Assembly: GCF_036345995.1 (NCBI RefSeq)
Contig: NZ_CP107796.1
Location: 248,001 to 312,000 of the forward strand
Direction: 5' to 3'
DNA: 64,000 nucleotides
DNA from: Streptomyces sp. NBC_00557
GTDB lineage: Bacteria; Actinomycetota; Actinomycetes; Streptomycetales; Streptomycetaceae
Part shown: positions 34,182 to 44,022 of the stretch, piece by piece
Position numbering within the stretch: position 1 is the stretch's first letter
How the letters are laid out: each line of letters starts with the position of its first letter
Made by a program: the position numbers and the translations under genes
The notes under the pieces: generated by a model
Seen by the model: only the letters and a program-made list of their open reading frames with translations
Told to the model about the DNA's origin: nothing
The model's database searches: none

Positions 34182-34568
34182 ACGAGGCCGCACCCGATGC
34201 GGTGCCGCGCCGCTTCCACCCGCCCCGGATGTGCCCCGAACCGCTCAGCCTGCTGCCTGGCGGAGTGGTGAACCGGCAGGTCCGGCAGGGGCTCCCCCCG
34301 AGGGTGAGCGCTTCCGGAAAATCCCGGACCGTGTCCCGGACCGGCCGGCCCGCCGCATGAGCCACTGGTCCAGGAAGGTCACCGACGCGATCGGCCCCTG
34401 GCCCCCGTCGCCACCGGCTGAGCAGCAGCGCTTCGAGCGTCCCGCCGCCCGCGGAGGTCAGACGGTCGTCGAACCGGGCCGCTCTCCGCACCCCCGGGAG
34501 GACCGGCCCGTGGCAGTCTCCTCGTCGTAGGCCCGTCAAGAGACGGCAGAAGACGATAGAAAGGGTGT
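34182..34568. other. Intergenic region before the large SpoIIE phosphatase gene
   Basis: About 390 bases with no gene I can support. The last 40 bases are AT-richer (GACGGCAGAAGACGATAGAAAGG) and should include the promoter and ribosome site of the phosphatase gene. Confidence 0.4.
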
Positions 34569-37391
34569 ATGGGTGCAGTTTCGGGTCAATCCGGGCGTGA
34601 CGCGCCTGGTGCGTCCGGGCGCGCTTCCGGGCCGGATCGGCGCCGGCGGGGTGCGGGGTGGCGGTCGCTGCTGAGCGTGCGCAGCCTCGCCGGCCAGGTG
34701 TTCCTCCTGCAGCTGGCGGTCGTCGTACTGCTCATCGCCGCCGCCCTGTCGGTCCTGGTGGTGCAGGCTCAGCGGGACATCATGGCGGGCGCCCGGACCC
34801 GGACTCTCGCCACCGCGCAGACCTTCGCCCACTCGCCGGGGATCGTGGCCGCACTGCACAGCGCGCATCCGAGCGAGGTGCTGCAGCCGCATGCCCAGGC
34901 GGCGCGGAAGGCCGCGGGCGTCGACGCCATCATCGTCTACGGACTCAACGGGATCACCCTCACCCACAGCGACCCCCACCAGGTCGGGAAACGGGTCATC
35001 GGGCCTTACGCACAGGCGGCGAGCGGCAAGCCGTTCACGAGCACCTTCCAGGGCACCCTGGGGTTGTCCGTGGTCTCGGCGGTCCCCGTCAAGGATCCCG
35101 ACGGCTCGGTCATCGGCATCGTCTCCGTCCCCGTCACGGTCGAGAAGGTGCAGCACAGGGTGAACCGGCAGCTGCCCGTCCTCTTCGGCGGCGCCGCCGC
35201 GGCCCTGGCCGTCGCGGCGGGCGGGTCGGCCCTGGTGAGCCGCCGGCTGCGGCGGCAGACCCATGGCCTCGGGCCGGTGGAGATGACCCGGATGTACGAG
35301 CACCACGACGCGGTTCTGCACGCCGTGCGGGAAGGGGTGCTGATCGTCGGCGGTGACGGCCGGCTGCTGCTGGCCAACGACGAGGCACGGCGGCTGCTGG
35401 GCCTTCCGGCGCAGGTGGAGGGGCGGCACGTCACCGATCTGGGGCTGGAGGAGAGCCTCGCCGCGATGCTGGTCTCCGACCGTCCCGCCAGCGACCAGGT
35501 GTACCGGGCGGGCGACCGGCTGCTCGCGCTCAACAAGCGGCTCACCGCACCTCACGGAGCGGGCGGCAGCGTGGTGACGCTCCGGGACACCACCGAGCTG
35601 CAGGCGCTCACCGGCCGCGCCGAGGTGGCGCGCGAACGGCTGAGGTCCCTCTACGAAGCCGGGCTGCGGATCGGCACCACGCTCGACGTGAAGCGGACGG
35701 CCGAGGAGTTGGGCGAGGTGGCGGTCCCCCGGTTCGCCGACGCCGTCACCGTCGAGCTGCTGGATCCGGTGCTGCGCGGCGAGGAGGCCTCCACGGCCCC
35801 GGTCCAGATCACCGAGCTGCGCCGTATCGCCGCCTGCGGCCTGGACGGGAGCCGGCCCCTGTACTCGGTCGGCGAGCTGATCCGGTTCGTCCCGCAACAC
35901 CCTGTGACCACGGCGATGACCGAAGGGCGGCCGGTACTGGCCGGTGACCTGGGCGCCTGCGAGGGCTGGCTCGCCCAGCACCCCGAACGCGCCCGGCGGA
36001 TCCTCGACCAGGGCATCCACTCGCTGCTCGTGGTTCCTCTGCGGGCCCGTGGCGTGGTGCTGGGCGTGGTGGACTTCTGGCGCGCGGGCGGCTCCGCGCC
36101 GTTCGAGGGCGACGACGTGTCCTTCGCCGAGGAGCTGGCCGCGCGGGCGGCGCTGTGCATCGACAACGCCCGCCGGTACACCCGTGAACACGCCATGGCC
36201 GCCACCCTGCAGCACAGCCTGCTGCCACGCGCGCTCCCCGAGCAGTCGGCCCTCGACGTGGCCTACCGCTATCTGCCGGCCCGGTCCGGAGTGGGCGGGG
36301 ACTGGTTCGACGTCATCCCGCTGTCCGGCACCCGGGTGGCGCTGGTCGTCGGCGATGTCGTCGGCCACGGTCTGCATGCCGCGGCGACCATGGGCCGGCT
36401 GCGTACCGCCGTGCACAACTTCGCCAGCCTGGACCTGCCGGTGGAGGAGCTGCTGTTCCGGCTGGACGAGCTGGTGGCCCAGATCGACACCGAGGAGATC
36501 GCCCCCATCGAGGACGCACACGGCACGATCACCGGGGCGACCTGCCAGTACGCCGTCTACGACCCCACCTCCGGGCAGCTGGCCCTCGCCACCGCCGGCC
36601 ATCCGGGACCGGCGATCGTCCGGCCCGACGGAACCGTCGACTTCCCCCAGCTGCCCGTCTCCCCGCCACTGGGACTCGGCGCCGGCCTGCCGGTCGAGAC
36701 CACCGAACTCAGCGTGCCCGAGGGTTCCCGGCTGGTGCTTTTCACCGACGGGCTGATCGAGGACCGCAGCCACGACCTGGACGCCGGTCTGCAGGCCCTG
36801 CGCGAGGCCCTGTCAGGGCCCGAGCGCACCCCGGAGGCCACCTGCGCGGCGGTGACGGAGGCCTTGCTGTCCGACCGCCCCAGGGATGACATCGCGTTGC
36901 TGGTGGCCCGAACCTGCCGCCTCGGGCCGGAGCAGATGGCCGAGTGGGACGTGCCCCGCGACCCGGCGGCGGTGGCCCCGGTGCGCAGCGCCTGCGCCCG
37001 CCGCCTGACCGAGTGGGGCCTGGAGCACGTCGTCTTCACCGCTGAACTGATCCTCAGCGAGCTGATCACCAACGCGATCCGCTACGGCGCCGAGCCCATC
37101 ACCGTCCGGCTGCTGCGCGCGGCGTCAGCCGACGGCCCGGCCGCGGGCACCCTGATCTTCGAGGTCTGCGACGGCAGCAGCACCTCGCCCCGGCTGCGCC
37201 GGGCCAAGGCCACCGACGAAGGCGGCCGCGGCCTCTTCCTGGTCGCCCAGTTCGCCCAGCGCTGGGGCACCCGCTACACCCCCACCGGCAAGGTCATCTG
37301 GGCCGAACAGTCCCTCCACGACGTCGGCACGCCGGAAGCGGAGGGACTCGGGGACGCCCTGCTCGACCAGTGGGACGACACGGCGCTGTGA
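34569..37391 (+). CDS. Membrane-bound sensor SpoIIE-type phosphatase with CACHE, PAS, GAF and HATPase domains
   Basis: A 940-residue signalling protein. Two transmembrane helices (about residues 45-63 and 208-228) bracket an extracellular single-CACHE-type sensor; then come PAS (about 240-340), GAF (about 360-540), a PP2C/SpoIIE phosphatase (about 555-770, with SGVGGDWFDVIPL, GDVVGHGLHAAATMG and PRDDIALLVART) and a C-terminal anti-sigma-like HATPase (about 800-905, with ELITNAIRYGAEP and EGGRGLFLVAQFA). Such proteins link an external signal to partner-switching control of sigma factors through anti-anti-sigma dephosphorylation and kinase activity. No anti-anti-sigma or sigma gene is adjacent, so its partner is elsewhere. 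Confidence 0.92.
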   Translation: MGAVSGQSGRDAPGASGRASGPDRRRRGAGWRSLLSVRSLAGQVFLLQLAVVVLLIAAALSVLVVQAQRDIMAGARTRTLATAQTFAHSPGIVAALHSAHPSEVLQPHAQAARKAAGVDAIIVYGLNGITLTHSDPHQVGKRVIGPYAQAASGKPFTSTFQGTLGLSVVSAVPVKDPDGSVIGIVSVPVTVEKVQHRVNRQLPVLFGGAAAALAVAAGGSALVSRRLRRQTHGLGPVEMTRMYEHHDAVLHAVREGVLIVGGDGRLLLANDEARRLLGLPAQVEGRHVTDLGLEESLAAMLVSDRPASDQVYRAGDRLLALNKRLTAPHGAGGSVVTLRDTTELQALTGRAEVARERLRSLYEAGLRIGTTLDVKRTAEELGEVAVPRFADAVTVELLDPVLRGEEASTAPVQITELRRIAACGLDGSRPLYSVGELIRFVPQHPVTTAMTEGRPVLAGDLGACEGWLAQHPERARRILDQGIHSLLVVPLRARGVVLGVVDFWRAGGSAPFEGDDVSFAEELAARAALCIDNARRYTREHAMAATLQHSLLPRALPEQSALDVAYRYLPARSGVGGDWFDVIPLSGTRVALVVGDVVGHGLHAAATMGRLRTAVHNFASLDLPVEELLFRLDELVAQIDTEEIAPIEDAHGTITGATCQYAVYDPTSGQLALATAGHPGPAIVRPDGTVDFPQLPVSPPLGLGAGLPVETTELSVPEGSRLVLFTDGLIEDRSHDLDAGLQALREALSGPERTPEATCAAVTEALLSDRPRDDIALLVARTCRLGPEQMAEWDVPRDPAAVAPVRSACARRLTEWGLEHVVFTAELILSELITNAIRYGAEPITVRLLRAASADGPAAGTLIFEVCDGSSTSPRLRRAKATDEGGRGLFLVAQFAQRWGTRYTPTGKVIWAEQSLHDVGTPEAEGLGDALLDQWDDTAL

Positions 37392-37626
37392 GACGGGCAC
37401 GGCCGCACGGAGAGACGAGGCCGAGACACGAGAGAGACGGCCGGGGTGTGTTCCGCCGGGCGAACACGCTGATCGCAGGCCCCCGGGCTCGCATCCGCCG
37501 GTGAGGCCGCCGGGTAGTCTGGCGTCGATGACCACTTGGTCGACGCAGGAGACCCACGGACGCCAGGAGGCACGGCGCAAGGCCCGCCGCTTCGGGCCGG
37601 TGGCGTCCCCCTCCCCGGGAGCAGTC

Positions 37627-38769
37627 GTGACCACATCCCGTGCCCGAGCAGGGGTCGCGCTCGCCTGCTTCGCTCTCGCGGCACTGGGCCTGAGCGCCTG
37701 CGAGCACGCACCGCCCGCCGAGCCCCAGAAGCCGTCGGCGGCCACCTCCGCCGCGAACGCGGGCGGCATGCGCGCTCTGACCGCCGCGGCGAGACACGAG
37801 GGCAGGCTCACCGCGATCGCGCTGCCGCGCGACTGGGCGAACTACGGCGGCCTGATCCAGGGCTTCGAGAAGAAGTACGGGATCAAGGTCACCGTCGAGG
37901 ATCCGCAGGGCCACAGCGAGGACGAGATCGACGCCCTGAGGAAGAGCGGGAAAAAGCCGACAGCCCCCGACGTCGTCGACGTGGGCGACACGTTCGCGCG
38001 GAGCGCGGCGCAGCAGAACCTGCTCGCGCCGTACAAAGTCGCCGAGTACGACTCGATCCCCGAGAACCAGAAGGACGCAGAGGCCCGCTGGTCCAACAAC
38101 TACGGCGGCTACATCTCCATCGGGTGCGACGCCAACCGGGTGAAGACCTGCCCGCAGACGTTCGCCGACCTGCTGAAGCCCGCCTACAAGGGCAAGGTCG
38201 CGCTCGAAGGCGACCCGCCCAGGTCGGCCACCGCCTTCGCCAGCGTCTACGCCGCCGCACTGGCCAACCACGGGTCGTTCGACAACATCCAGCCCGGCCT
38301 CGACTTCTTCGCCGAGCTGAAGAAGACGGGCAACTTCAACCCCCTCAACTCCAACACGACGACCGTCGAGGACGGCCGTACCCCCATCAGCATCAACTGG
38401 GACTACATCAACCTCCACTACGCCGACCAGCTCGGCCGCAGGGGCGTCGACTGGCAGGTCGCGATCCCCTTCGACGGAAGCTTCGCCCAGTACTACGCCC
38501 TGGCCGTCAACAAGAAAGCCCCGCATCCGGCGGCTGCCCGTCTCTGGCTGGAGTACCTCTTCAGCCCGGAGGGCCAGAACCTCCGGCTGCACGGCTACGC
38601 CCGTCCTGTGCTCATGGACGCCATGAGGCAGAACGGCACCCTCGACACGGCCGCCGCCGCACGACTGCCGATCGTCGAGGGAACACCGCAGTTCCCGACG
38701 GACGCGCAACTGGAGAAGGCGAGGAAGACGGTCGACCAGGGCTGGGCGACGACCATGTCCGAGCGGTAG
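37627..38769 (+). CDS. Orphan ABC transporter substrate-binding lipoprotein
   Basis: A 380-residue exported binding protein of the spermidine/putrescine and iron(III) type 2 fold. The GTG at 37627 follows GGGAG with a 5-base spacer and begins a signal peptide ending at LSAC, a lipobox; a longer frame to 37501 is not needed. Binding-fold features include LIQGFEKKYGIKVTVEDPQG, APDVVDVGDTFARS and NWDYINLHYADQL. No permease or ATPase gene is nearby, so it either serves a transporter encoded elsewhere or acts as a sensor. The two neighbours (SpoIIE phosphatase, flavoprotein) give no hint of ligand. Confidence 0.88.
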   Translation: MTTSRARAGVALACFALAALGLSACEHAPPAEPQKPSAATSAANAGGMRALTAAARHEGRLTAIALPRDWANYGGLIQGFEKKYGIKVTVEDPQGHSEDEIDALRKSGKKPTAPDVVDVGDTFARSAAQQNLLAPYKVAEYDSIPENQKDAEARWSNNYGGYISIGCDANRVKTCPQTFADLLKPAYKGKVALEGDPPRSATAFASVYAAALANHGSFDNIQPGLDFFAELKKTGNFNPLNSNTTTVEDGRTPISINWDYINLHYADQLGRRGVDWQVAIPFDGSFAQYYALAVNKKAPHPAAARLWLEYLFSPEGQNLRLHGYARPVLMDAMRQNGTLDTAAAARLPIVEGTPQFPTDAQLEKARKTVDQGWATTMSER

Positions 38770-38941
38770 GGCAAAGAAATACGGCGGCGCGATGCCGGTG
38801 CTCGGCTTCGAGTTGCTGGTGTCGCCCTGGGGCGGCGGCACCGGGGCGGTGGTGCCGGTGTGCGGCTCGGGCACAAGCAGGCAACTCCGCCCGGTCCCGC
38901 GACGGCAGGGCCGACGCGGGACCTCCGCTGATCGCTGCCGG

Positions 38942-40225
38942 TCAGTGCCGGATCGCTCGCTGGAGGGCGTCGTACGCGATGCGTGTGGCGGCGAAGCGGG
39001 TTCCTGCCACGAAGCGCAGCATGGGGCCGAAGGTGGGGGCGGCGAGGGAGCCGGTGAAGTAGAGGCCGGGTACCGAGGACTCGAACCGGCTGCTCAGCCG
39101 AGGCGCCTTCGAACCGGGCACGCACTCGACGTCGCGGAGCACCTCCGGGAGCAGGAAGGGGAGCGTGCCCAGGTCGAGGCGGTAGCCGGTGGCGGCCAGC
39201 ACATGATCGACGGTCAGCGTCTCCGGCGGACCGGCCGGCCCGGCCAGCTCCAGGCGGGCCTCCGTCCCGGCTGCCTCGGCGCGGACCACGCGGCATGCGG
39301 TGCGCACCGGCACCACGCCCTCGACCCGGTCGCGCAGCCACCAGCCGCCCGACGGTCCGAGCGCCCGCCGGAACAGCAGCATGCGCGCCGCGGGCGGCAG
39401 GCGCCGCACGGCCCCGGGCGCCCGGCACACCGCCGCCAGCGTCCAGCCGGGCCCCAGCGGAGAAGCCGGCCGGGCGAGCCGTCGTGGCAGGGGCCTGTCC
39501 GGCTGCGGGACCGATCCCCACCGGACCTTCCGCTCCCGCACCAGCACCAGCACCTCAGCCCCGGCTTCATGCATGAGCGCGGCGCTCTCGAGGGCGGACT
39601 GGCCGCCGCCGATGACCGCGACCCGTTGTCCGGCGAAGCAGGAGAGATCGCTGTGGTGGCTGGTGTGCGACACCAGGGCCGCAGGGCCGGTCCCTTCGGG
39701 GGCCAGGGGCAGTAGTGCGGCCGGCACGTGGGCGAGCCCGTTCAGGCCGGTGGCCACCACCACGGCGGCCGCCGCGATGTGCCGGCCGTCGTCCAGCCGG
39801 ACGTTCAGGGCACCGCGGTCCTCCGTGTGGTCGACACCCACGACGCGGACCGGATCGACGTCACCGACGTACTGTTTCTGAAACCACTGGCCGTAGCGTA
39901 CGAACACCTCGCACGGGATCGGCGTCAGTTCGGTCAGCCTCGGTTCGCCGTGCAGGCGCCGGAAGTCCGCCAGCCGGCCGCCGGGCTCCGGGACCGACAG
40001 ATCCACGGCGTCCGGCGTGGACTTCAGGAACATCCCGGTGGCCATCGCATGGCGCCAGCTGCCCATCACCTCGCCGAAGACCCGCACGGGGACCCCCGCG
40101 GCCCGTAGATGTGCCGCCACCGACAGCCCGTACGGGCCGGCGCCCACCACGACCCACGGAAGCCCGCGGTGGCCGTCGGCCACCCGCCTGCGGGCAGGGC
40201 GTTGCCCGGAAAGCGACTGCGTCAT
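38942..40225 (-). CDS. FAD/NAD(P)-binding oxidoreductase, flavin monooxygenase-like
   Basis: A 427-residue flavoprotein with the FAD motif VVVGAGPYGLSVAAHLRAAG near residue 25, FLKSTPDAVDLS, an NAD(P) motif VAVIGGGQSALESAAL about 180 residues later, and a late ATGYRLDLG, the layout of N-hydroxylating or Baeyer-Villiger-type monooxygenases (SidA/FMO-like). The substrate is unknown; no siderophore genes are adjacent. ATG 40225 follows GGGGG. The frame is open another 200 bases upstream but turns into Arg-rich noise. It is convergent with the binding-protein gene. Confidence 0.85.
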   Translation of the reverse strand: MTQSLSGQRPARRRVADGHRGLPWVVVGAGPYGLSVAAHLRAAGVPVRVFGEVMGSWRHAMATGMFLKSTPDAVDLSVPEPGGRLADFRRLHGEPRLTELTPIPCEVFVRYGQWFQKQYVGDVDPVRVVGVDHTEDRGALNVRLDDGRHIAAAAVVVATGLNGLAHVPAALLPLAPEGTGPAALVSHTSHHSDLSCFAGQRVAVIGGGQSALESAALMHEAGAEVLVLVRERKVRWGSVPQPDRPLPRRLARPASPLGPGWTLAAVCRAPGAVRRLPPAARMLLFRRALGPSGGWWLRDRVEGVVPVRTACRVVRAEAAGTEARLELAGPAGPPETLTVDHVLAATGYRLDLGTLPFLLPEVLRDVECVPGSKAPRLSSRFESSVPGLYFTGSLAAPTFGPMLRFVAGTRFAATRIAYDALQRAIRH

Positions 40226-40497
40226 GCATCCCCCACCGATCGACCGCCGCCCCTCCCCAGGGCGGCGCGCCATCTCGGGACGCCCTGCCGAGCCGTCGCC
40301 GGCGCAGGACTTCCCCCCTCCGCGCCTCAGTCTGCCCGGACTCGCGGCGCACATCCGCGGAATGAACACACCTTGACCAAAATCTGGTCGAAGCGCCACA
40401 ACCGTCCCGGTGCGCCGGATCAAGACCCGCGAGGGACTGGCCGACCGTAACGAACCGACTCAAACCCGGCACATCGGGACGGTGAGGGTACGGCCGC

Positions 40498-41472
40498 TCA
40501 GGAGGGCCGGGGTCCCGCGGCGCGGCGGAGCCGGTTGGCGATCGCCAGGCCCAGTCCCTCCTCCACCGGCAGGGACGCGATGATGAGGTCGCACCCGCGC
40601 TCGTCCAGCTCGCGCAGGAACCCGTACAGCCTCCGCGCGTAGGCGGCGGTCGAACCGGGGACCGCCACGACGGCGTGTGCCCGCACCGGAGCGTCGGCGA
40701 GGGAGGGGGGAAGGAAGACGCCGACCTTGTGCCCCAGCTCCTGTGCGAGCTCCGCTTCGATGACGACCTTCTCCGGCTCGACGAGGACGACCCGCGCCCG
40801 CGGCGCGTAGTGCGAGGGGTGCTGGCCCGGCACCCGGACCCGGCTCGTCGAGGGCACCGCGACCGGGCGGCCCAGCACCGCTTCGAGGTCCTCGCGCGTC
40901 ACGCCGCCCGGCCGGAGGATGCTCGGGGTGTCGCCCGTGGCGTCGACGATGGTCGACTCGACACCGACCTCGCAGGGGCCGCCGTCCAGTACGAAGTCGA
41001 CGGCGTCGCCGAGCTCCGCCCGGACGTGGTCCGCCGTGGTGGGGCTGACCGAGCCGAAGCGGTTGGCGGACGGAGCCGTGACACCGCCGCCGAACGCCGA
41101 CAGCAACTCGAGCGCGACCGGGTGGCCGGGGACGCGCACGGCCACCGTCTCCAGCCCGCCCGTGGCCTCGAGGGGCACCCGTCGACCGCGCCGCAGGACC
41201 AGCGTGAGGGGCCCCGGCCAAAAATGCTCGGCCAGTAGGCGCGCGGTCGCGGGCACGTCCGCGACCCAGTCGTCCAGGTGCTCGGCGCCGCCGATGTGGA
41301 CGATCAGCGGGTGGGACGGCGGGCGTCCCTTGACCTGGAAGATGCGCGCGACGGCGGCGGGGTCCTCGGCGTTGGCGCCGAGGCCGTAGACGGTTTCGGT
41401 CGGGAGAGCCACGAGGCCCCCGGCGCGCAGGACCTCGGTCGCCTTCTCGATGTCACTGGTTCTTGCTGTCAC
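40498..41472 (-). CDS. L-threonylcarbamoyladenylate synthase (Sua5/YrdC)
   Basis: A 324-residue enzyme that makes threonylcarbamoyl-AMP for the t6A modification of tRNAs. The YrdC domain (about residues 10-195) has LPTETVYGLGANA, VKGRPPSHPLIVH, RVPGHPVALELL and TAPSANRFGSVSPT, and a C-terminal Sua5 domain (about 215-324) follows, with QHPSHYAPRARVVLV as linker. The length fits the two-domain Sua5 type rather than short YrdC. GTG 41472 with GAGG nine bases away is chosen over an ATG at 41526. Streptomycetes usually carry another Sua5/YrdC copy near prfA, so this may be a second one. Confidence 0.92.
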   Translation of the reverse strand: MTARTSDIEKATEVLRAGGLVALPTETVYGLGANAEDPAAVARIFQVKGRPPSHPLIVHIGGAEHLDDWVADVPATARLLAEHFWPGPLTLVLRRGRRVPLEATGGLETVAVRVPGHPVALELLSAFGGGVTAPSANRFGSVSPTTADHVRAELGDAVDFVLDGGPCEVGVESTIVDATGDTPSILRPGGVTREDLEAVLGRPVAVPSTSRVRVPGQHPSHYAPRARVVLVEPEKVVIEAELAQELGHKVGVFLPPSLADAPVRAHAVVAVPGSTAAYARRLYGFLRELDERGCDLIIASLPVEEGLGLAIANRLRRAAGPRPS

Positions 41473-41679
41473 TCTCCCAATCCTCTCACTGATCCGCTCC
41501 CCCTCTGCCGGCGGCAGCGGCGCCATCTTGACAATGGCCAGTCAAGGTTGGCCCGGCACGTCCGGACGGCCGGGATCGCCGGGCCCCGGCCGGTGCCGCT
41601 CACGGTGGCGCCGCGGGCGGCCGCCCGGCGGCGCCGGTGCCGGAGGACCAGCTCGGGAAAGGAGAGGCCGCTGTGACGG

Positions 41680-42507
41680 CTACGGCTTGATGCCGACACC
41701 CGTCCACAGGCTGACTTCGGCGTCCGTGGGCGGCTGGGCCCCGGCGGCGCCCTCGCTCGGCGGGTCGGGACGCCAGCGGTGGCCCAGCGTGATGCCGGGG
41801 TCGAGGAGTTCCAGGCCGTCGAAGAAGCGGGCGACGTCGGCGCGGGTGCGGAACTGCACCGGGGTTCCCGCGTCGACGTAGATGTCGGTGACCTTCTGCC
41901 AGGTGTCCGGATCGAAGTCGGGCGTGCAGTGGCTCAGCGCCAGGGCGCTGCCGGAGGGCAGGGCGTCGAGCAGACGGCTGACGATCCCGTACGGGTCCTG
42001 CCGGTCCGGGACGAAGTGCATCAGGGCGTTGAGGGACAGCGCCACCGGCTTGTTCAGGTCCAGCACCTCGGTGAGGACGGGCGCGTCCAGCAGGGCGGCG
42101 GGGTCGTTGACGTCGGCCTCGATGTACGCGGTGCGGCCCTGGACCGTGCTGCGCATCAGGCGCTCGGCGTACTTCAGCACGAGAGGGTCGTTGTCGGCGT
42201 AGACGACCCGGGCCTCGGGGACGACGGACTGGGCCACCTGGTGCAGGTTCGGCTCGGTCGGGATGCCGGTGCCGATGTCCAGCCACTGGCGGATGCCGTA
42301 CTCCCGCGCGAGCACGCGAGTCGCCCGGTGCATGAAGGACCGGTTCTCACGGGCGCACACGAAGATCCCCGGATACACCGACGCGACAGCCTCGGCTGCC
42401 TGCTTGTCCACCTCGAAGTGGTCCTTGCCGCCGAGGTAGTAGTCGTACATGCGTGCGGAGTGGGGCCTGCTGGTGTCGATGTCCCGCGAGGCCGACGTGC
42501 TGCTCAT
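41680..42507 (-). CDS. DUF574-family SAM-dependent methyltransferase
   Basis: A 275-residue methyltransferase of the group abundant in actinobacteria (DUF574/Methyltransf_19). RMYDYYLGGKDHFEVD is the family signature and LDIGTGIPTEPNLH the SAM-binding glycine motif; VYADNDPLVL supplies the acidic ribose-binding residue. Targets of the family are largely unknown. GGAAGAGC precedes the ATG at 42507. The gene lies just downstream of the XRE/DUF397 pair on the same strand with an 83-base gap, and such trios recur in streptomycetes. Confidence 0.9.
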   Translation of the reverse strand: MSSTSASRDIDTSRPHSARMYDYYLGGKDHFEVDKQAAEAVASVYPGIFVCARENRSFMHRATRVLAREYGIRQWLDIGTGIPTEPNLHQVAQSVVPEARVVYADNDPLVLKYAERLMRSTVQGRTAYIEADVNDPAALLDAPVLTEVLDLNKPVALSLNALMHFVPDRQDPYGIVSRLLDALPSGSALALSHCTPDFDPDTWQKVTDIYVDAGTPVQFRTRADVARFFDGLELLDPGITLGHRWRPDPPSEGAAGAQPPTDAEVSLWTGVGIKP

Positions 42508-42590
42508 GCTCTTCCCTTCCGATGGTTGCGTGGCGTTGAGGGCGAGGGGTCGGCCTCGTGGCGGCGGCTTCTCCCGATCGCGCCGGGGGT

Positions 42591-42842
42591 TCAGCCGGCC
42601 ACCAGATGATCGGCTAGGCCCTTCTTGACTCCTTCGAGGAACGCGCTGATCTCCGCGGTGGTGTAGATCAGCGCGGGCCCCGAAGGATCCGTCGACTGCC
42701 GCAGCGCGACACGGCCGTCGGCGAGTTGCTTGGTCTCCACGCACTGGCCCCCGTTGGGCCCGCTCCACGGGCACTCCCAGCCGTGCTCACCGAGGTCGGA
42801 AGCGGGCATCCCGTTGTAGACCCTGCCATGGCTTGTGGTCAT
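42591..42842 (-). CDS. DUF397 protein
   Basis: An 83-residue DUF397 protein, seen from ECPWSGPNGGQCVETKQL and VALRQSTDPSGPALIYT. In streptomycetes these small proteins act as partners, often antitoxin-like or antagonists, of the XRE regulator encoded next to them (as in the WhiJ-type loci). The start overlaps the stop of the XRE gene by four bases (ATGA) and has AAGGAG five bases upstream, so the two are translationally coupled. Confidence 0.92.
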   Translation of the reverse strand: MTTSHGRVYNGMPASDLGEHGWECPWSGPNGGQCVETKQLADGRVALRQSTDPSGPALIYTTAEISAFLEGVKKGLADHLVAG

Positions 42843-43708
42843 GAGTACTCCTTGCGCATGTGTTGCAAGAGCGCCCTGCTGTCTGCGGACGAGGTCAGCA
42901 GCGACATCCGGTTGTGCGCTTCCAGATGGGCGGCGACGTCGGAACGCTGGTCCAGGTACATCGAGGCGGTGAGGATCTCGCTGTAGACGACGTCGGGCAG
43001 CTCCGGCTCCTCGAACCGGAAGTAGGTGAAGGGGGCGCACGCGCCGACGTGGGCGCCCGCGGAGAAGGGAACGACGTCGATGCTGATGTGTTCCAGCTCC
43101 GAGGCCTCGAGGAGCCGGTCGATCTGCGCGCGCATCACCTCGGCACCGCCGACGACGCGGTGCAGGACGGCCTCCTCCATCACCACCCACAGCGTGGGAG
43201 CGTCCTTGCCCTCCAGCAGGTTCTGCCGGCGCAGCCGCAACTGGACGCGCCGCTCGAGGTCTTCCTCGCTGTCGTTCGGGAACCCGCCGCGCAGGACGGC
43301 GCGCGCGTAGTCGTACGTCTGCAGGAGCCCGGTGACGTAGTGCGGCTCATAGGTGCGCAGAGTCCTGGCGCTGCTCTCCAGGCTGACGTAGGCGGAGAAC
43401 CAGCTGGGCAGCACGTCGCGGTAGGCGTGCCACCAGCCCGGTTCGTTGGCCCGCTCGGCGAGGGCGACGAACTCGTCGATCTCCTGGCGGTCGGCGCCGT
43501 ACGCCTCCAGCAGCTTCTCCACGTACAGGGGCTTGAGAGCGACCTCCGCCTTTTCCAGGCGCCGGATCGTCAGCGGCTTCACCCGCAGGGCCCTGGCGGC
43601 GTCCTCCAGCGACACGTCGGCGCTCTGCCGCCTCTCCCGCAGCCGCCGGCCGAGGATCATCCGAAGCACTGTCGGCGCGCTGGTCCCCGCCCCCGAACGG
43701 CCCTCCAT
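42839..43708 (-). CDS. XRE-family regulator with DUF5753 domain
   Basis: A 289-residue regulator with an N-terminal helix-turn-helix (residues about 15-75, with SLEDAARALRVKPLTIRRLE) and a C-terminal DUF5753 domain (about 90-275, with YVTGLLQTYDYARAVL and VVPFSAGAHVGACAPF). This is the common actinobacterial partner of DUF397, part of the WhiJ/BldB-type developmental network. ATG 43708 is used; a GTG one codon earlier is possible. It is translationally coupled to the DUF397 gene. Confidence 0.92.
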   Translation of the reverse strand: MEGRSGAGTSAPTVLRMILGRRLRERRQSADVSLEDAARALRVKPLTIRRLEKAEVALKPLYVEKLLEAYGADRQEIDEFVALAERANEPGWWHAYRDVLPSWFSAYVSLESSARTLRTYEPHYVTGLLQTYDYARAVLRGGFPNDSEEDLERRVQLRLRRQNLLEGKDAPTLWVVMEEAVLHRVVGGAEVMRAQIDRLLEASELEHISIDVVPFSAGAHVGACAPFTYFRFEEPELPDVVYSEILTASMYLDQRSDVAAHLEAHNRMSLLTSSADSRALLQHMRKEYS

Positions 43709-44022
43709 CACGCAGACCCCATTCCCTGACGGTCAGTCACCATGGCGCGCAGCATAACGCTTTGGCGGTGTTACCAACTGGATACCGCCTGGCTGAAATT
43801 ATCAGGGAAGCAGTTGCAGCGTGAAGTCGACTGCGAGCATAGTTACATCGTGAGCGGACCAGCCGGACGCCCGGGCCCCCATCGCCAACAACCCGCGCCT
43901 CGAGGGAAGTTGAGACGCCCAGACGTTCGACGGCCCGCACATCGAATCGAACACGGCTGTCGGCAAGGCATCGCCGCCACTCCACATCCTCGCGTCCCGG
44001 CCCCGGATGGAAGGCAACCACC
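43709..44022. other. Divergent region upstream of the XRE/DUF397 pair
   Basis: About 310 bases. An AT-richer part near 43750-43850 carries GGCGGT at 43764-43769 and ACCGCC at 43784-43789, an inverted repeat that could be the XRE protein's own site. No gene is seen. Confidence 0.4.

Noticed and set aside
34536..36773. A 745-codon minus-strand open frame opposite the large SpoIIE phosphatase gene
   Set aside because: His/Gln/Arg-rich translation without domains; the plus strand has PP2C and HATPase motifs.
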